Of a stretch of 64,000 nucleotides of DNA, positions 10,462 through 20,846 are shown in pieces. The stretch is from Chitinophaga pinensis (lineage in GTDB: Bacteria > Bacteroidota > Bacteroidia > NS11-12g > UBA955): the NCBI GenBank assembly GCA_945877575.1, contig CAMDUE010000001.1:124001-188000 (forward strand). Reading direction: 5' to 3'. A program made the position numbers and the translations under genes. The notes under the pieces are model-generated. The model was not told the origin of the DNA. It did no database searches and worked only from the letters and a program-made list of their open reading frames with translations. Numbering within the stretch: position 1 is the first letter of the stretch; each line of letters starts with the position of its first letter.

Positions 10462-11339
10462 TGAAGGTTTCAGGATTTGCCATTGCACGTAATGTAATCA
10501 AAGCTGATTATCCCATAGGAGAATCCTTGAAATCAATAGAGCCTTTGTGTGATGAAATTGTTGTAGCAATTGGTGCGTCAGATGATGGAACACGTGAATT
10601 CATCGCGAATTTAGGATTAAAAAATCTTAAAATTATTGACACTATTTGGGATGATCAATTAAGAGTGGGAGGGAAAGTACTTGCAGATGAAACAAATAAA
10701 GCTTTAGCTGGTATATCTTCTGATTCAGATTGGTGTTTTTATATTCAGGCAGATGAATGCATCCACGAGGACGATATACCCATAATAAAGAATGCACTCC
10801 TTCAACATAAAGACAACCCCAATATAGAAGGATTATTGTTTAATTACAGGCACTTTTATGGAAGTTATGATTATATAGGAGATTCTCGACGTTGGTATAG
10901 AAAGGAAATCAGAATCATTAAAAATACCGGTAAAATTAAAAGCTGGAAAGATGCCCAAGGATTTAGAACAATCCAAAATGAGAAGTTAAAAGTTGTTCCA
11001 ATTAAGGCTCGTATTTTTCATTATGGCTGGGTTAAACATCCCAAGGAACAACAAATAAAACAAGAGCAATTTCATAGACTTTGGCATGACGATCAATACA
11101 TGCAAAAGAATGTTTATCAACAACAAGAATTCAATTATTCAGGAATAGACTCATTGGTTAAATTCACAGAGACTCACCCGCAAATAATGAAAGACCGTAT
11201 AAATCGAATCAATTGGAAATTTGATTTCGATGTGAGTAGAAAGAATTTCAACCTCAAAACGTTTTTTCTCTATTGGTTTGAAAAATTCACTGGAAAACGA
11301 ATTGGGGAATACAAAAACTACAAAGTTGTCAATCCATGA
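10458..11339 (+). CDS. Glycosyltransferase, family 2-like
   Basis: DEIVVAIGASDDGT; DWCFYIQADE (DxD-like region). Confidence 0.75.
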   Translation: MMKVSGFAIARNVIKADYPIGESLKSIEPLCDEIVVAIGASDDGTREFIANLGLKNLKIIDTIWDDQLRVGGKVLADETNKALAGISSDSDWCFYIQADECIHEDDIPIIKNALLQHKDNPNIEGLLFNYRHFYGSYDYIGDSRRWYRKEIRIIKNTGKIKSWKDAQGFRTIQNEKLKVVPIKARIFHYGWVKHPKEQQIKQEQFHRLWHDDQYMQKNVYQQQEFNYSGIDSLVKFTETHPQIMKDRINRINWKFDFDVSRKNFNLKTFFLYWFEKFTGKRIGEYKNYKVVNP

Positions 11340-12577
11340 TAGATGTTGCTGTCATTGGTGGTGGTGCATCAGGATTTTATTGCGCCATTCGAATAAAGGA
11401 ACTCGCACCCCATTTATCGGTTGCCATTTTTGAAAAAACAGGGAAAACCTTGACAAAAGTGAGGGTTAGTGGCGGTGGTCGTTGCAATGTTACCCATGAC
11501 TGCAGTAAAACTTCAGAATTAATTGCAAACTATCCGCGTGGAGCATCATTTTTAAAGAAAGTTTTTCAGGAGTTTGGGGTAGATCAGTTTCTTGATTGGT
11601 TACACTCCCATAATGTTCAAACCAAGATTGAGACAGATGGACGTATTTTTCCTACAACCAATTCATCAGAAACAATTGCTGGACTTTTTGAATATTTGGC
11701 CAATAAATATAAAATCGACATTCATAAAAATCATGAATGGCTTGGATTCACCCGTATTGACAATCAATTTCATCAAGAATTTAACGATAGATTAGATTCG
11801 AAAAAAGTTAATGTGATTTCAAAACTCATCGTTATTGCAACGGGTGGAATTCCAGATTTGGGTAAAATCATTTGGAAATCATCTTTTGAGTGGGTCAATC
11901 CTGTACCGTCTCTATTTTCTTTCAATGCCGATAAATCAGACTTGAATAAATTAAAACCGCTGTCAGGGGTTTCTGTATCCAATTGTAAAATTAAAATAAT
12001 GGGAGAGAAGGAAGCTTTTCAAGGACCTTTATTAATCACTCATTGGGGAATTAGTGGTCCGGCAGTATTGAAAACGAGTGCTTGGATGGCGCGTAAATTA
12101 TTTGATCAACAATATAAATTCAAAGTACTCATTTCTTGGGTGGGTGATTTTACAGAGGATCAAGTTAGAGAAATGGTTTACAAAGAGATCGATAACAATC
12201 CCAAGAAACTGTGGAAGAACATTTCCATATTTGAACTTCCAAATAGGTTATGGGAGTTGATTTTGAACGAAAGCGGAATTGATTTGAATTCAGTAGGAAG
12301 TAGTCTAAATAAAAAGTTAGTTAACAAACTTACTGAAAATGTAATGAGGTTTCCGATAGAGATTTCTGGAAAAACCACCTTCAAAGAAGAATTTGTTACA
12401 GCGGGTGGTATATCCACTGATAGTATTTCTTTTAAAAGTATGGAAGTTAAAAATCAATCGGGTATCTATGCCTGCGGTGAGGTTTTAGATATAGACGGAA
12501 TAACTGGCGGATTTAATTTCCAAGGAGCATGGAGTACAGCAGAAATTGCTGCTCGAGCTATTTCGAAATTGAATTAA
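11336..12577 (+). CDS. NAD(P)/FAD-dependent oxidoreductase, HI0933/BaiN-like
   Basis: VAVIGGGASGFYCAI; KVRVSGGGRCNVTH; GITGGFNFQGAWSTA. Confidence 0.9.
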   Translation: MIDVAVIGGGASGFYCAIRIKELAPHLSVAIFEKTGKTLTKVRVSGGGRCNVTHDCSKTSELIANYPRGASFLKKVFQEFGVDQFLDWLHSHNVQTKIETDGRIFPTTNSSETIAGLFEYLANKYKIDIHKNHEWLGFTRIDNQFHQEFNDRLDSKKVNVISKLIVIATGGIPDLGKIIWKSSFEWVNPVPSLFSFNADKSDLNKLKPLSGVSVSNCKIKIMGEKEAFQGPLLITHWGISGPAVLKTSAWMARKLFDQQYKFKVLISWVGDFTEDQVREMVYKEIDNNPKKLWKNISIFELPNRLWELILNESGIDLNSVGSSLNKKLVNKLTENVMRFPIEISGKTTFKEEFVTAGGISTDSISFKSMEVKNQSGIYACGEVLDIDGITGGFNFQGAWSTAEIAARAISKLN

Positions 12578-13272
12578 TCTTCTTCAGTATACTTATAACC
12601 AACACCTCTAAGGCTTAAAAAGTACTTTGGATTTTTAGCATCTTCTTCAAAATATTTCCTGAAAGCCAGAATGAAATTATCAATGGTTCTAGTACTTGGG
12701 AAAACGGTATATCCCCAAACTGTTTTTAAGATTTCTTCGCGGGTCACAACCAAATTTTTCTTTTCAATAAGCAACTTTAATAACTGAGCTTCCTTTTTGG
12801 TCAATTTGAATTCTCCAGATTTCCCAACCGCCCTATATGAATTGAAATCTATCGTGTTTCCACCAAAGCTGTATTCTTGTAGAGTTAATCTAGGAGTGTT
12901 TTGCTGGGTTCTACGAATCAACTTCTGCACCCTCAACATCATTTCCTCTAATTCAAATGGTTTGGCCAAATAATCATCGGCACCTGCTTTTAAACCACCT
13001 ATACGATCTTTACTACTATTGCTTGCAGAGAGTATCATGATAGGTATATCGTTATTTGACAATCGAATGTGTTGAGTAGCGGTTATTCCATCCATAGACG
13101 GCATCATAATATCCATGATGACCAGATCAAAGCTTTCAGATTTTAACTTTTGGATAGCTATAGCTCCGTGACCGGCAACGGCAACTTTATAACCCTCCAT
13201 TTCAAGATTAATTCTAATCAATTCTGCTAAATCTGCTTCATCTTCAACCAAAAGAATTCGATGGGACTTCAT
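12574..13272 (-). CDS. OmpR-family response regulator (receiver + winged helix)
   Basis: ILLVEDEADLAELI, LVIMDIMMPSMDG, DYLAKPF, C-terminal wHTH. Confidence 0.95.
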   Translation of the reverse strand: MKSHRILLVEDEADLAELIRINLEMEGYKVAVAGHGAIAIQKLKSESFDLVIMDIMMPSMDGITATQHIRLSNNDIPIMILSASNSSKDRIGGLKAGADDYLAKPFELEEMMLRVQKLIRRTQQNTPRLTLQEYSFGGNTIDFNSYRAVGKSGEFKLTKKEAQLLKLLIEKKNLVVTREEILKTVWGYTVFPSTRTIDNFILAFRKYFEEDAKNPKYFLSLRGVGYKYTEED

Positions 13273-13273
13273 A

Positions 13274-14491
13274 TTATTTAGTTTGTTGTTGTTTGTTGAT
13301 TTTTAAAATAAAAACGGCGCCTTGTGGTTTATTGTCAAGGATTGATACTTTTCCGCCATGCATTTCGGTAATTTGCTTGACCAAATAAAGACCTAAACCA
13401 GACCCCGGCTGTGAACGAGTTTTTTCTTCACCCACTCTGTAAAACTTCTCAAAAACCCTTTTTTTATCAGAATCTAAAATACCAATACCTTGGTCTATTA
13501 CTTGGATTTGATATTGGGACATTGAATCGGTTAAAATTATTTCTACCACCGATTCATCTTCAGAATATTTAAATGCATTGGTTATGAGGTTTTTAATAAC
13601 CGTTTTGAGCATTTTTTCATCAACCTCTCCAATGATTCCATCAGGGGTGTTAGTTAATAATCTACCTTTCCTTTCAGCAGTAAGCTCCAAAGAGATAATG
13701 GCTTCTTGAATTAATTCACTGATGTTTTTTTCGGAAAAAACAGGATCTACAAATTTGCTTTCGAAGCGAGTAGCCATCAAAATTTGCTCTACCATGTTTG
13801 ACAATCTCAGTAGGTTTGAGTTAGCCATTTCCAACATTTTTGGTAGCAGTTTTAGTGATGTATCCTTCTTAACTGTTTGAAGGGCTAAACGCGCTGCAGA
13901 TATGGGTGTCTTTAATTCATGCGTAACTGCCAACAAGAAATTATTCTGTTGGGCATTTAACCGAAGAATTTTATCTACATATACAAACATGCCACCTCCA
14001 ATGATTAAAGTTATGATTCCAAGAGTAATACCTTCATAAATCCACGCTTTCTTTTTATTTAAAAGGGTGTTGTTTACTTCTAATGTTATCTCTTCACGAA
14101 GAGATAGACCAATTTCTACATAATTTCGTTGCCTATTTGTCACAAAAAAAACACGAAAATCTTTAAACTCTTGATTTACAATTGATTTAATTTTTACTGA
14201 ATCGCAAATCCCCATGGTTTTGTTGATTTTATAAACTTCACCTATGGTATTTCCAGGTTTTCCGGTCTTAAGCATTTTTGAGAGTCCCACATTTTGATGT
14301 AGAAGCAAATAATTCTCAATTTTAACCTCAACGAGCTGCTTTTTTAAGTCAAGTTTCTCAATTTGAGATTCATAATTTCTCTCTTGAAAGCGCACCAATG
14401 CAAATGCCCACCAAACCAAGGCGCTCAACATGTACAAATTGATTGCCCCAATGGCCAACATTATTTTTATCCTATTATTTACCATTGTCAA
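13274..14491 (-). CDS. Sensor histidine kinase (HisKA/HATPase)
   Basis: AVTHELKTPISAARLAL; ATPase motifs DQGIGI, GSGLGLYLVKQI; two TM segments. Confidence 0.95.
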   Translation of the reverse strand: MTMVNNRIKIMLAIGAINLYMLSALVWWAFALVRFQERNYESQIEKLDLKKQLVEVKIENYLLLHQNVGLSKMLKTGKPGNTIGEVYKINKTMGICDSVKIKSIVNQEFKDFRVFFVTNRQRNYVEIGLSLREEITLEVNNTLLNKKKAWIYEGITLGIITLIIGGGMFVYVDKILRLNAQQNNFLLAVTHELKTPISAARLALQTVKKDTSLKLLPKMLEMANSNLLRLSNMVEQILMATRFESKFVDPVFSEKNISELIQEAIISLELTAERKGRLLTNTPDGIIGEVDEKMLKTVIKNLITNAFKYSEDESVVEIILTDSMSQYQIQVIDQGIGILDSDKKRVFEKFYRVGEEKTRSQPGSGLGLYLVKQITEMHGGKVSILDNKPQGAVFILKINKQQQTK

Positions 14492-14498
14492 TATTAAA

Positions 14499-14506
14499 TA
14501 CCTTTG
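14499..14506 (+). promoter_or_regulatory. -7-like box TACCTTTG, 8 nt before GlcD-like gene ATG
   Basis: Exact TAnnTTTG. Confidence 0.45.
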
Positions 14507-14514
14507 CTAACGAT

Positions 14515-15915
14515 ATGGTCCAAAAACAAACTTTTATTCAAAACCATGTTCAATGGTTTATTGAACTTCTGGGTCACGCGAATGTAAGTCAAAATTTGAA
14601 TGACTTAGAATCCGTCTCAACAGATTACACTGAGGATCTATCATTTTTACCCGATTTATTGTTGATTCCATCGAATACTGAGCAATTATCACATATCTTA
14701 AAATATTGCAACAGTCATAAGATTTCCGTCTATACCAGAGGAGCTGGAACCGGTCTGTCCGGTGCTTGTTTACCCGTTCATGGTGGGGTGGTTATTTCTA
14801 TGAAGAAATTCAATAAAATTTTACACATTGATAAAGAGAATTTTCAAGTGACGGTTGAATCTGGGGTTGTAAATGCTGAGTTAAAAGAAATTTTGAAGCC
14901 CTTCGGATTGACTTATCCACCAGATCCAGCAAGTATGGGATCTTCCACTATTGGCGGCAATATTGCTCACGGTGCCGGCGGACCTAAAGCCGTAAAATAT
15001 GGAACTACCAGAGATTATGTACTTAATTTAGAAGTGGTGCTTCCTACCGGAGATGTAATTTGGACAGGTGCAAATACCTTAAAAAACTCCACTGGATTTT
15101 CTTTAACCCATTTGATGATTGGGAGCGAAGGACTTCTTGGCATTGTCACAAAGGCTGTTTTGAAGTTGATTCCATTAAAAACCCAAGAATTGTTGATGCT
15201 CGCTTCATTCGATGATGCTTCTAAAGCGGCCTCATGTGTAAACTCAATATTAATCAATGGATTCGAGCCAGCGGGTATTGAGCTTATGGAAGTTTCAGGG
15301 GTTGATATTGCTATGGATATTTTGAAAATACCCTTTCCCAAACCAGCAAATACGGCATTCTACCTTCTTATCATTTTAGATGGTAATAACATGGATGAAT
15401 TGAACTTGACCGCCGAGAATTTATATCCATTTCTGGAGGAAGAAGGAGCTATTGAAGTCTATTTACCCAATAATTCCGAAATGTCTGCTGATTGGTGGAA
15501 AATTAGAAGATCATTAGGTGAATTGGTAAAACAACAGAGTGTTTATAAAGAAGAAGATACTGTTGTCCCTCGTTCGAAACTTCCGGAATTATTGAGTGGA
15601 GTTAAAGGAATAGGCAATAAATATGGATTTCGAAGTGTTTGTTATGGTCACGCTGGAGATGGAAATCTGCATGTAAATATCCTAAAAGATCAAATGACAG
15701 AAGATCAATGGAAAAATGAAGTTCCAATGGGAATTGTCGAAATTTTTGAACTTTGTAAATCCTTAGGGGGAACCATTAGCGGAGAACATGGCATAGGACT
15801 CGTGCAAGCGCCTTATTTAAAGATTGTACTCAGTGATGTGCATCTAAATATCATGAAGGGAATAAAACAATCATTTGATCCCAACGGAATATTGAATCCT
15901 GGTAAATGGCTTTGA
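14515..15915 (+). CDS. FAD-linked oxidase (glycolate oxidase GlcD-like); start refined to MVQKQTF
   Basis: RGAGTGLSGACLPVHGGVVISMKKFNKI; GHAGDGNLHVNI; SGEHGIG. Confidence 0.9.
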   Translation: MVQKQTFIQNHVQWFIELLGHANVSQNLNDLESVSTDYTEDLSFLPDLLLIPSNTEQLSHILKYCNSHKISVYTRGAGTGLSGACLPVHGGVVISMKKFNKILHIDKENFQVTVESGVVNAELKEILKPFGLTYPPDPASMGSSTIGGNIAHGAGGPKAVKYGTTRDYVLNLEVVLPTGDVIWTGANTLKNSTGFSLTHLMIGSEGLLGIVTKAVLKLIPLKTQELLMLASFDDASKAASCVNSILINGFEPAGIELMEVSGVDIAMDILKIPFPKPANTAFYLLIILDGNNMDELNLTAENLYPFLEEEGAIEVYLPNNSEMSADWWKIRRSLGELVKQQSVYKEEDTVVPRSKLPELLSGVKGIGNKYGFRSVCYGHAGDGNLHVNILKDQMTEDQWKNEVPMGIVEIFELCKSLGGTISGEHGIGLVQAPYLKIVLSDVHLNIMKGIKQSFDPNGILNPGKWL

Positions 15916-15925
15916 GAAAACCTAC

Positions 15926-16225
15926 TTATAATCGGTAAATTACGTTAAACGTATTGGTCTGAGCCTTTTCCTTAAAATGGATTTTAGTTTTTCTCCAAGT
16001 TTGGATGAATAGTTCGCTATTTCTGTAATTTTCCAAATCTTCAATGGCTCGCCAAATACTTGAGGTATATATGATACTAGAGTCTTCGAAATCTACAATT
16101 AAATTGAGCGCTAAGCAACCTGGGAAATTTCTTATTTTCTCTTTTGAATCTTCAAATACTTCCATAAAATCAGAAATGCGATCAGTTTGGAAACTCATTC
16201 TCACAAGACGTTGTATTTCGCTCAT
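15926..16225 (-). CDS. Antibiotic biosynthesis monooxygenase-like (ABM) small protein
   Basis: 99 aa, FPGCLALNLIVDFEDSSIIYTSSIWRAIEDLENYRNSELF. Confidence 0.6.
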   Translation of the reverse strand: MSEIQRLVRMSFQTDRISDFMEVFEDSKEKIRNFPGCLALNLIVDFEDSSIIYTSSIWRAIEDLENYRNSELFIQTWRKTKIHFKEKAQTNTFNVIYRL

Positions 16226-16229
16226 ATAT

Positions 16230-17036
16230 TTAATCTAAAAATTCTACAATTATCTGGGAATTCGGTTCAATTGCAAGAGCATGAGCAACATTTCCGGCAT
16301 TTTGTGCAATTTGAAATATATCTCCATGTCCAAATAAACACAATATTTGCCCTTCAGGAACATCATCATAGTCAGTTGAAATACGATCAAAGGTTTCAAA
16401 AAGGGTTTTAATTCTGAACTTTCGGTTGTTACATAATTCGTAGAATTCAGATTTATGAATGTTAAAAAAAGCATTGCCGCCATTGTCAACATAGGTACAA
16501 GTTAATCTGATGGTATTTCTTGCAATGGTAGGATTTAATGCTAATGGCTTGACCATGTGTACCTTGGGCTCATAAACAGTGTCAATACTATCAAAAAGGT
16601 TATTATCTAAAATACGTTTAACTGCAGGAATATAAATATCTGTCAATGCTTTTATGGGTAATTGTATTCCGTGTGTTGGAATGATATAATAAGAAACATC
16701 ATCTTGAGGAAAAGCCAAATAGAAAAATCCATTGTCTGGTCCTAAAAATAATTGATTGTTGTATTTAGCAATGATATAACGTTTGGTTTGAATGGCAATA
16801 AATGAAAGATTGCATATGTGAATGGTTCCGGAAGGAAACTCATTCATAAATTGGCGCAATACCACACTTTGGTATACAGAGTGTCCTTTTTTGATATCTG
16901 ATGGACTTAATGCTATCGAATATTCGCTAAAGTTGGAAAATAATTTAGACTGTGCAATGGTGAAATCCACCGAATCAAACCGGTTGTCAGACCAATAATG
17001 AATGATTTTTGGCTTATTTCCATGGGCGCTTTCCAT
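16230..17036 (-). CDS. Divergent SAM hydroxide adenosyltransferase (DUF62/duorsomycin-type fold); start refined to MESAHG
   Basis: FLGPDNGFFYLAF and C-terminal VPEGQILCLFGHGDIFQIAQNAGNVAHAL match the family; canonical N-terminal TTDFG motif is not visible. Confidence 0.75.
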   Translation of the reverse strand: MESAHGNKPKIIHYWSDNRFDSVDFTIAQSKLFSNFSEYSIALSPSDIKKGHSVYQSVVLRQFMNEFPSGTIHICNLSFIAIQTKRYIIAKYNNQLFLGPDNGFFYLAFPQDDVSYYIIPTHGIQLPIKALTDIYIPAVKRILDNNLFDSIDTVYEPKVHMVKPLALNPTIARNTIRLTCTYVDNGGNAFFNIHKSEFYELCNNRKFRIKTLFETFDRISTDYDDVPEGQILCLFGHGDIFQIAQNAGNVAHALAIEPNSQIIVEFLD

Positions 17037-17063
17037 ATATTTGTAAAAATAATCCAAAAGAGT

Positions 17064-18020
17064 TTGACGGAGTTAATCTATACCCTCGAAATTATCAACC
17101 CACAGTTATTTTATGGGCCAAATAATCAACATTTGAATCTCATAAAATCAAAATATCCCAAACTCCAATTTGTAGCTAGAGGAGATGAAATCAAGGTGTT
17201 TGGCGACCAAGAAAGCCTCGTTAATTTCAGAAGTGGGATGGGAGTGTTAGAAAAATTGTACATCAACACTGGAGAGTTAAATGAAAGAACCATTTCCGAT
17301 GCTTTGGAAATTCCCGAAGGTTCAGAACCTGAAGCCCGTGAACTAAACGATGATGTATTATTTATCGGAACTCGCGGACAAAAAATCAAGGCTAAAACAC
17401 GCAATCAAAGAAAAATGCTCGATGCGTGTAAATCAAACGATGTTCTTTTTGCCATTGGCCCAGCGGGAACCGGAAAAACCTATACTGCTGTGGCTCTTGC
17501 AGTATTGGCGTTAAAAAATAGAGAAATTAGAAAGATCATTCTGACCAGGCCGGCAGTTGAAGCTGGTGAAAACCTCGGTTTTCTTCCCGGTGATTTAAAG
17601 GAAAAAATTGATCCGTATTTGAGGCCACTTTACGACGCTCTAGAAGATATGATTCCTCTAGATAAACTCAAAAGCATGATTGAGAGTCGAACCGTTGAAA
17701 TTGCTCCGCTAGCCTTCATGAGAGGAAGAACTTTAGACAATTGTTTTGTTATTTTGGATGAAGCTCAAAATGCCACAGAACTGCAATTGAAAATGTTCTT
17801 AACCCGAATGGGACCTAATGCAAAAATGATCATTACTGGCGACATGAGCCAAATAGATTTACCCAGAAAGCACATGAGCGGCTTATTTAAAGCGCTTAGA
17901 ATTTTAACAAATATTGAAGGAATTAGTATCATTGAACTTGATACATCTGACGTTGTAAGACATAAACTAGTCAGAGAAATTATAAAAGCATATGAAAAAT
18001 CCGAGGATCAAAATCAATAA
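17064..18020 (+). CDS. PhoH family protein (PhoH2/YbeZ-like); probable TTG start
   Basis: AIGPAGTGKTYTAVALAV, RPAVEAGENLGFLPGDLKEKIDPY, FVILDEAQNAT. ORF-track start at 16998 would overlap the opposite-strand gene. Confidence 0.93.
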   Translation: MTELIYTLEIINPQLFYGPNNQHLNLIKSKYPKLQFVARGDEIKVFGDQESLVNFRSGMGVLEKLYINTGELNERTISDALEIPEGSEPEARELNDDVLFIGTRGQKIKAKTRNQRKMLDACKSNDVLFAIGPAGTGKTYTAVALAVLALKNREIRKIILTRPAVEAGENLGFLPGDLKEKIDPYLRPLYDALEDMIPLDKLKSMIESRTVEIAPLAFMRGRTLDNCFVILDEAQNATELQLKMFLTRMGPNAKMIITGDMSQIDLPRKHMSGLFKALRILTNIEGISIIELDTSDVVRHKLVREIIKAYEKSEDQNQ

Positions 18021-18023
18021 ACA

Positions 18024-18980
18024 ATGGAAACACAAGCACTCACATCTACCAATTTTTATTTTCATAACCAAACGTCTTTTTACCGTGGAAAAGTAAGAGA
18101 TGTATACGGTATTGGAAAAGATAAACTCGTAATTGTTGCAACAGATCGTATATCTGCATTTGACCATGTCCTACCCAAAAGTATTCCGTTTAAAGGGCAG
18201 GTACTAACCCATGTTGCTAACTTATTTTTAGATTTAACTTCTGATATTATACCCAATTGGAAAATCTCAAACCCAGATCCACATGTTACAATAGGTTGGA
18301 AATGCGATGCTATTCCTATAGAATTTGTTGTAAGAAATTATCTTACCGGGCATGCTTGGAGGGTTTATAAGTCTGGAGGAAGAGTTCTTTGCGGTGTTCC
18401 TCTTCCCGAAGGATTGAAAGAAAACGACAAATTCCCTCTTCCCATAATAACTCCGGCAACAAAAGCCACTTCGGGACATGACGAGGACACATCTTATGAT
18501 GAAATTTTAGCTAAAAACATCATTTCAAAAGAACATCTTGATTATTTGTATCAAAAATCAATTGAACTATTCAACTTTGGAACTCAATACGCCGAAAAGC
18601 AAGGTTTAATCTTGGTTGATACTAAATATGAATTTGGGATTAAAGATGGCCAACCCATGTTGATTGATGAAATTCACACACCTGATAGTAGCCGATTTTT
18701 CTACATTGATTCATACGATCAATTACAAGCCGAAGGAAAGCCCCAAAAACAGTTATCTAAAGAATTTGTCAGAGAATGGCTCATGGAAAATGGTTTTCAA
18801 GGGCTTGAAGGTCAGTTAATTCCAACAATGTCTGATGAATGGTTGTTGAATATATCCTCAAGATACTTAGAATTATACAAAGCCATGATTGGTAAGGACT
18901 TGGAAAAACGTTCGTATTCCGACATTTACAACAAAATAGAACAAACCATCTTGTTGGGGATAAGTAGTTTAGGGAATTAA
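18024..18980 (+). CDS. purC: Phosphoribosylaminoimidazole-succinocarboxamide synthase
   Basis: YRGKVRDVYGIG; ATDRISAFDHVLPKSIP; LVDTKYEFG; DEIHTPDSSRF. Confidence 0.96.
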   Translation: METQALTSTNFYFHNQTSFYRGKVRDVYGIGKDKLVIVATDRISAFDHVLPKSIPFKGQVLTHVANLFLDLTSDIIPNWKISNPDPHVTIGWKCDAIPIEFVVRNYLTGHAWRVYKSGGRVLCGVPLPEGLKENDKFPLPIITPATKATSGHDEDTSYDEILAKNIISKEHLDYLYQKSIELFNFGTQYAEKQGLILVDTKYEFGIKDGQPMLIDEIHTPDSSRFFYIDSYDQLQAEGKPQKQLSKEFVREWLMENGFQGLEGQLIPTMSDEWLLNISSRYLELYKAMIGKDLEKRSYSDIYNKIEQTILLGISSLGN

Positions 18981-19004
18981 ATAATTATTAATTTATTTCG
19001 GATC

Positions 19005-20846
19005 ATGCAAAGATCCTTTCTTTACACGGGCCTTTTATTGGGTTTAACTTTTTCGAATTTCGAATTAGAAGCTCAAACCGTTTCAACTATTGCAGGTATC
19101 CAATACACGGATTCGGCAAAGTTTAATGCCACTGCTGCAAATGATGTTACTCAAGAATACTATAGTAGACCTTTGGGCGTGGCTATTGATACAAACAATA
19201 GAATTTACGTAACCGATGAGCACAATGTGATGCTAATTATCGGAAATATTTCAAGAAATAGAGGAGGATTTAGAGGTGATCCAACTGATTTTCAAGCCCT
19301 TGGAAGTACTGATGGCACTGGTTTAATCTCCAGATTCTCAACTCCAGCAGGCTGTGCGGTTCATCCCAAAACCAATGATATATACATAGCAGACAAAAAT
19401 AATTGCCTTATCAGAAAAGGAATGAGATACGTAAATTCATCCAATGAAGCAGTTTGGTCTACTATTTCTGGAAAAGTCTCTTTTCTTGGAGGATATAAAG
19501 ACGGTGCTTTGAGTGATGCTGAATTCGCTTCACCCGAAGATTTGGAATTTGATTCTAAAGGCAGACTATTTGTATGTGACTTTGATAACCATGCCATTCG
19601 CATGATTAATGGAAGCAATGTATCAACCATTGCTGGTAATGGTTCATTAGGTTTCAAAAATGGAACTGGATCTAATGCTCAATTCTCATATCCCGCCGGA
19701 ATAGGACTTGAAAGCGATTCTTTTTTATTAGTCGCAGATAGAAACAATGAAGCTATTAGGAGAGTCAATACTTATACTGGTGAAGTTACCACCATCATTT
19801 CTCAAGGATTGGATTATCCATTAGATGTAATTAAAGTTGAAAATGTCATCTATATACTTGAAGCTCAATGCATAAAAATGTATATCAACGGAAAACTCTC
19901 TGTTTACACTGGTAAAGAAGGTGTTTCTGGTTATGTTAACGGCGATATATCAATTGCCCGCTTTGGACGGATGTATCATTTTGCTTACATGAAGGCCCAA
20001 AAGAGTTTCTATATTCCTGATAATTATAACAATGTCATTCGAAGAGTTCCTTTATTGTTAAGTGTTAATTCAACTTTTACTGCTAACAACACCACTCCAA
20101 TTGTTGATCAAACCGTTGCAATAAAAAGTTCCACTGAATATGCTACAAGTTTAAATTGGGAAATCACCCCTTCTACATACACTTTGCAAGCAGGCTCAAA
20201 ATTGACCGATTCAATTATTTATGTTTCGTTCAATTCTGCTGGTTCATATTCAGTAAAATTAAAAGCAAGTAATTCATCCTCATCTGACGAAGAATTGAAG
20301 AATAACTATATCAATGTTTCAACCAATAGCACGGCAAAACCTGTAGTTGATTTTACAGCAACTAAAACCAAGCCAATGGTTAATGAGAACATAACTCTTA
20401 TTGATTTAACAGCAAACAATCCTACATCTTACACTTGGACAATCACTCCTAACACATACTCGTTGCAAAATTCAACAACACTTACATCTAGGAACCCACA
20501 AGTAAAATTCACTGAAACAGGCCAGTATACGGTTAAATTAGATGCAAGCAATGCATTTGGAAGTCATTCTATTTCAAAAACTTCTTATATCCAAGTGGTA
20601 TTAACTTCTGTAATTAATGATCTTCAGAAGTCAATTTCTTTGAAATTATATCCCAATCCAAGCGATGGAACTGTGAACATTGATGGATTACCTGAATCTT
20701 CAATAATAACAGTGTATGATGCTGCGGGTCGTAATATATTAAACACTACAAACCCTCAGTTTGAATTAAATCCTGGGGCCTACTTTATTTCGGTGCATAA
20801 CAACGAAAATCGTTGGTCACTCGGAAAAATAATCGTCATTGATTAA
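19005..20846 (+). CDS. Secreted NHL-repeat protein with two PKD-like domains and T9SS type A sorting domain
   Basis: NHL-like AGNGSLGFKNGTGSNAQFSYPAGIGL; two ITPxTYxLQ PKD repeats; C-terminal LKLYPNPSDGTVNI. Confidence 0.88.
   Translation: MQRSFLYTGLLLGLTFSNFELEAQTVSTIAGIQYTDSAKFNATAANDVTQEYYSRPLGVAIDTNNRIYVTDEHNVMLIIGNISRNRGGFRGDPTDFQALGSTDGTGLISRFSTPAGCAVHPKTNDIYIADKNNCLIRKGMRYVNSSNEAVWSTISGKVSFLGGYKDGALSDAEFASPEDLEFDSKGRLFVCDFDNHAIRMINGSNVSTIAGNGSLGFKNGTGSNAQFSYPAGIGLESDSFLLVADRNNEAIRRVNTYTGEVTTIISQGLDYPLDVIKVENVIYILEAQCIKMYINGKLSVYTGKEGVSGYVNGDISIARFGRMYHFAYMKAQKSFYIPDNYNNVIRRVPLLLSVNSTFTANNTTPIVDQTVAIKSSTEYATSLNWEITPSTYTLQAGSKLTDSIIYVSFNSAGSYSVKLKASNSSSSDEELKNNYINVSTNSTAKPVVDFTATKTKPMVNENITLIDLTANNPTSYTWTITPNTYSLQNSTTLTSRNPQVKFTETGQYTVKLDASNAFGSHSISKTSYIQVVLTSVINDLQKSISLKLYPNPSDGTVNIDGLPESSIITVYDAAGRNILNTTNPQFELNPGAYFISVHNNENRWSLGKIIVID

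Noticed and set aside
16998-17057. 60-nt overlap of PhoH and the opposite-strand SAM hydroxide adenosyltransferase
   Set aside because: Probably a start-call artefact: a TTG at 17064 for PhoH and ATG at 17036 for the other gene remove the overlap.
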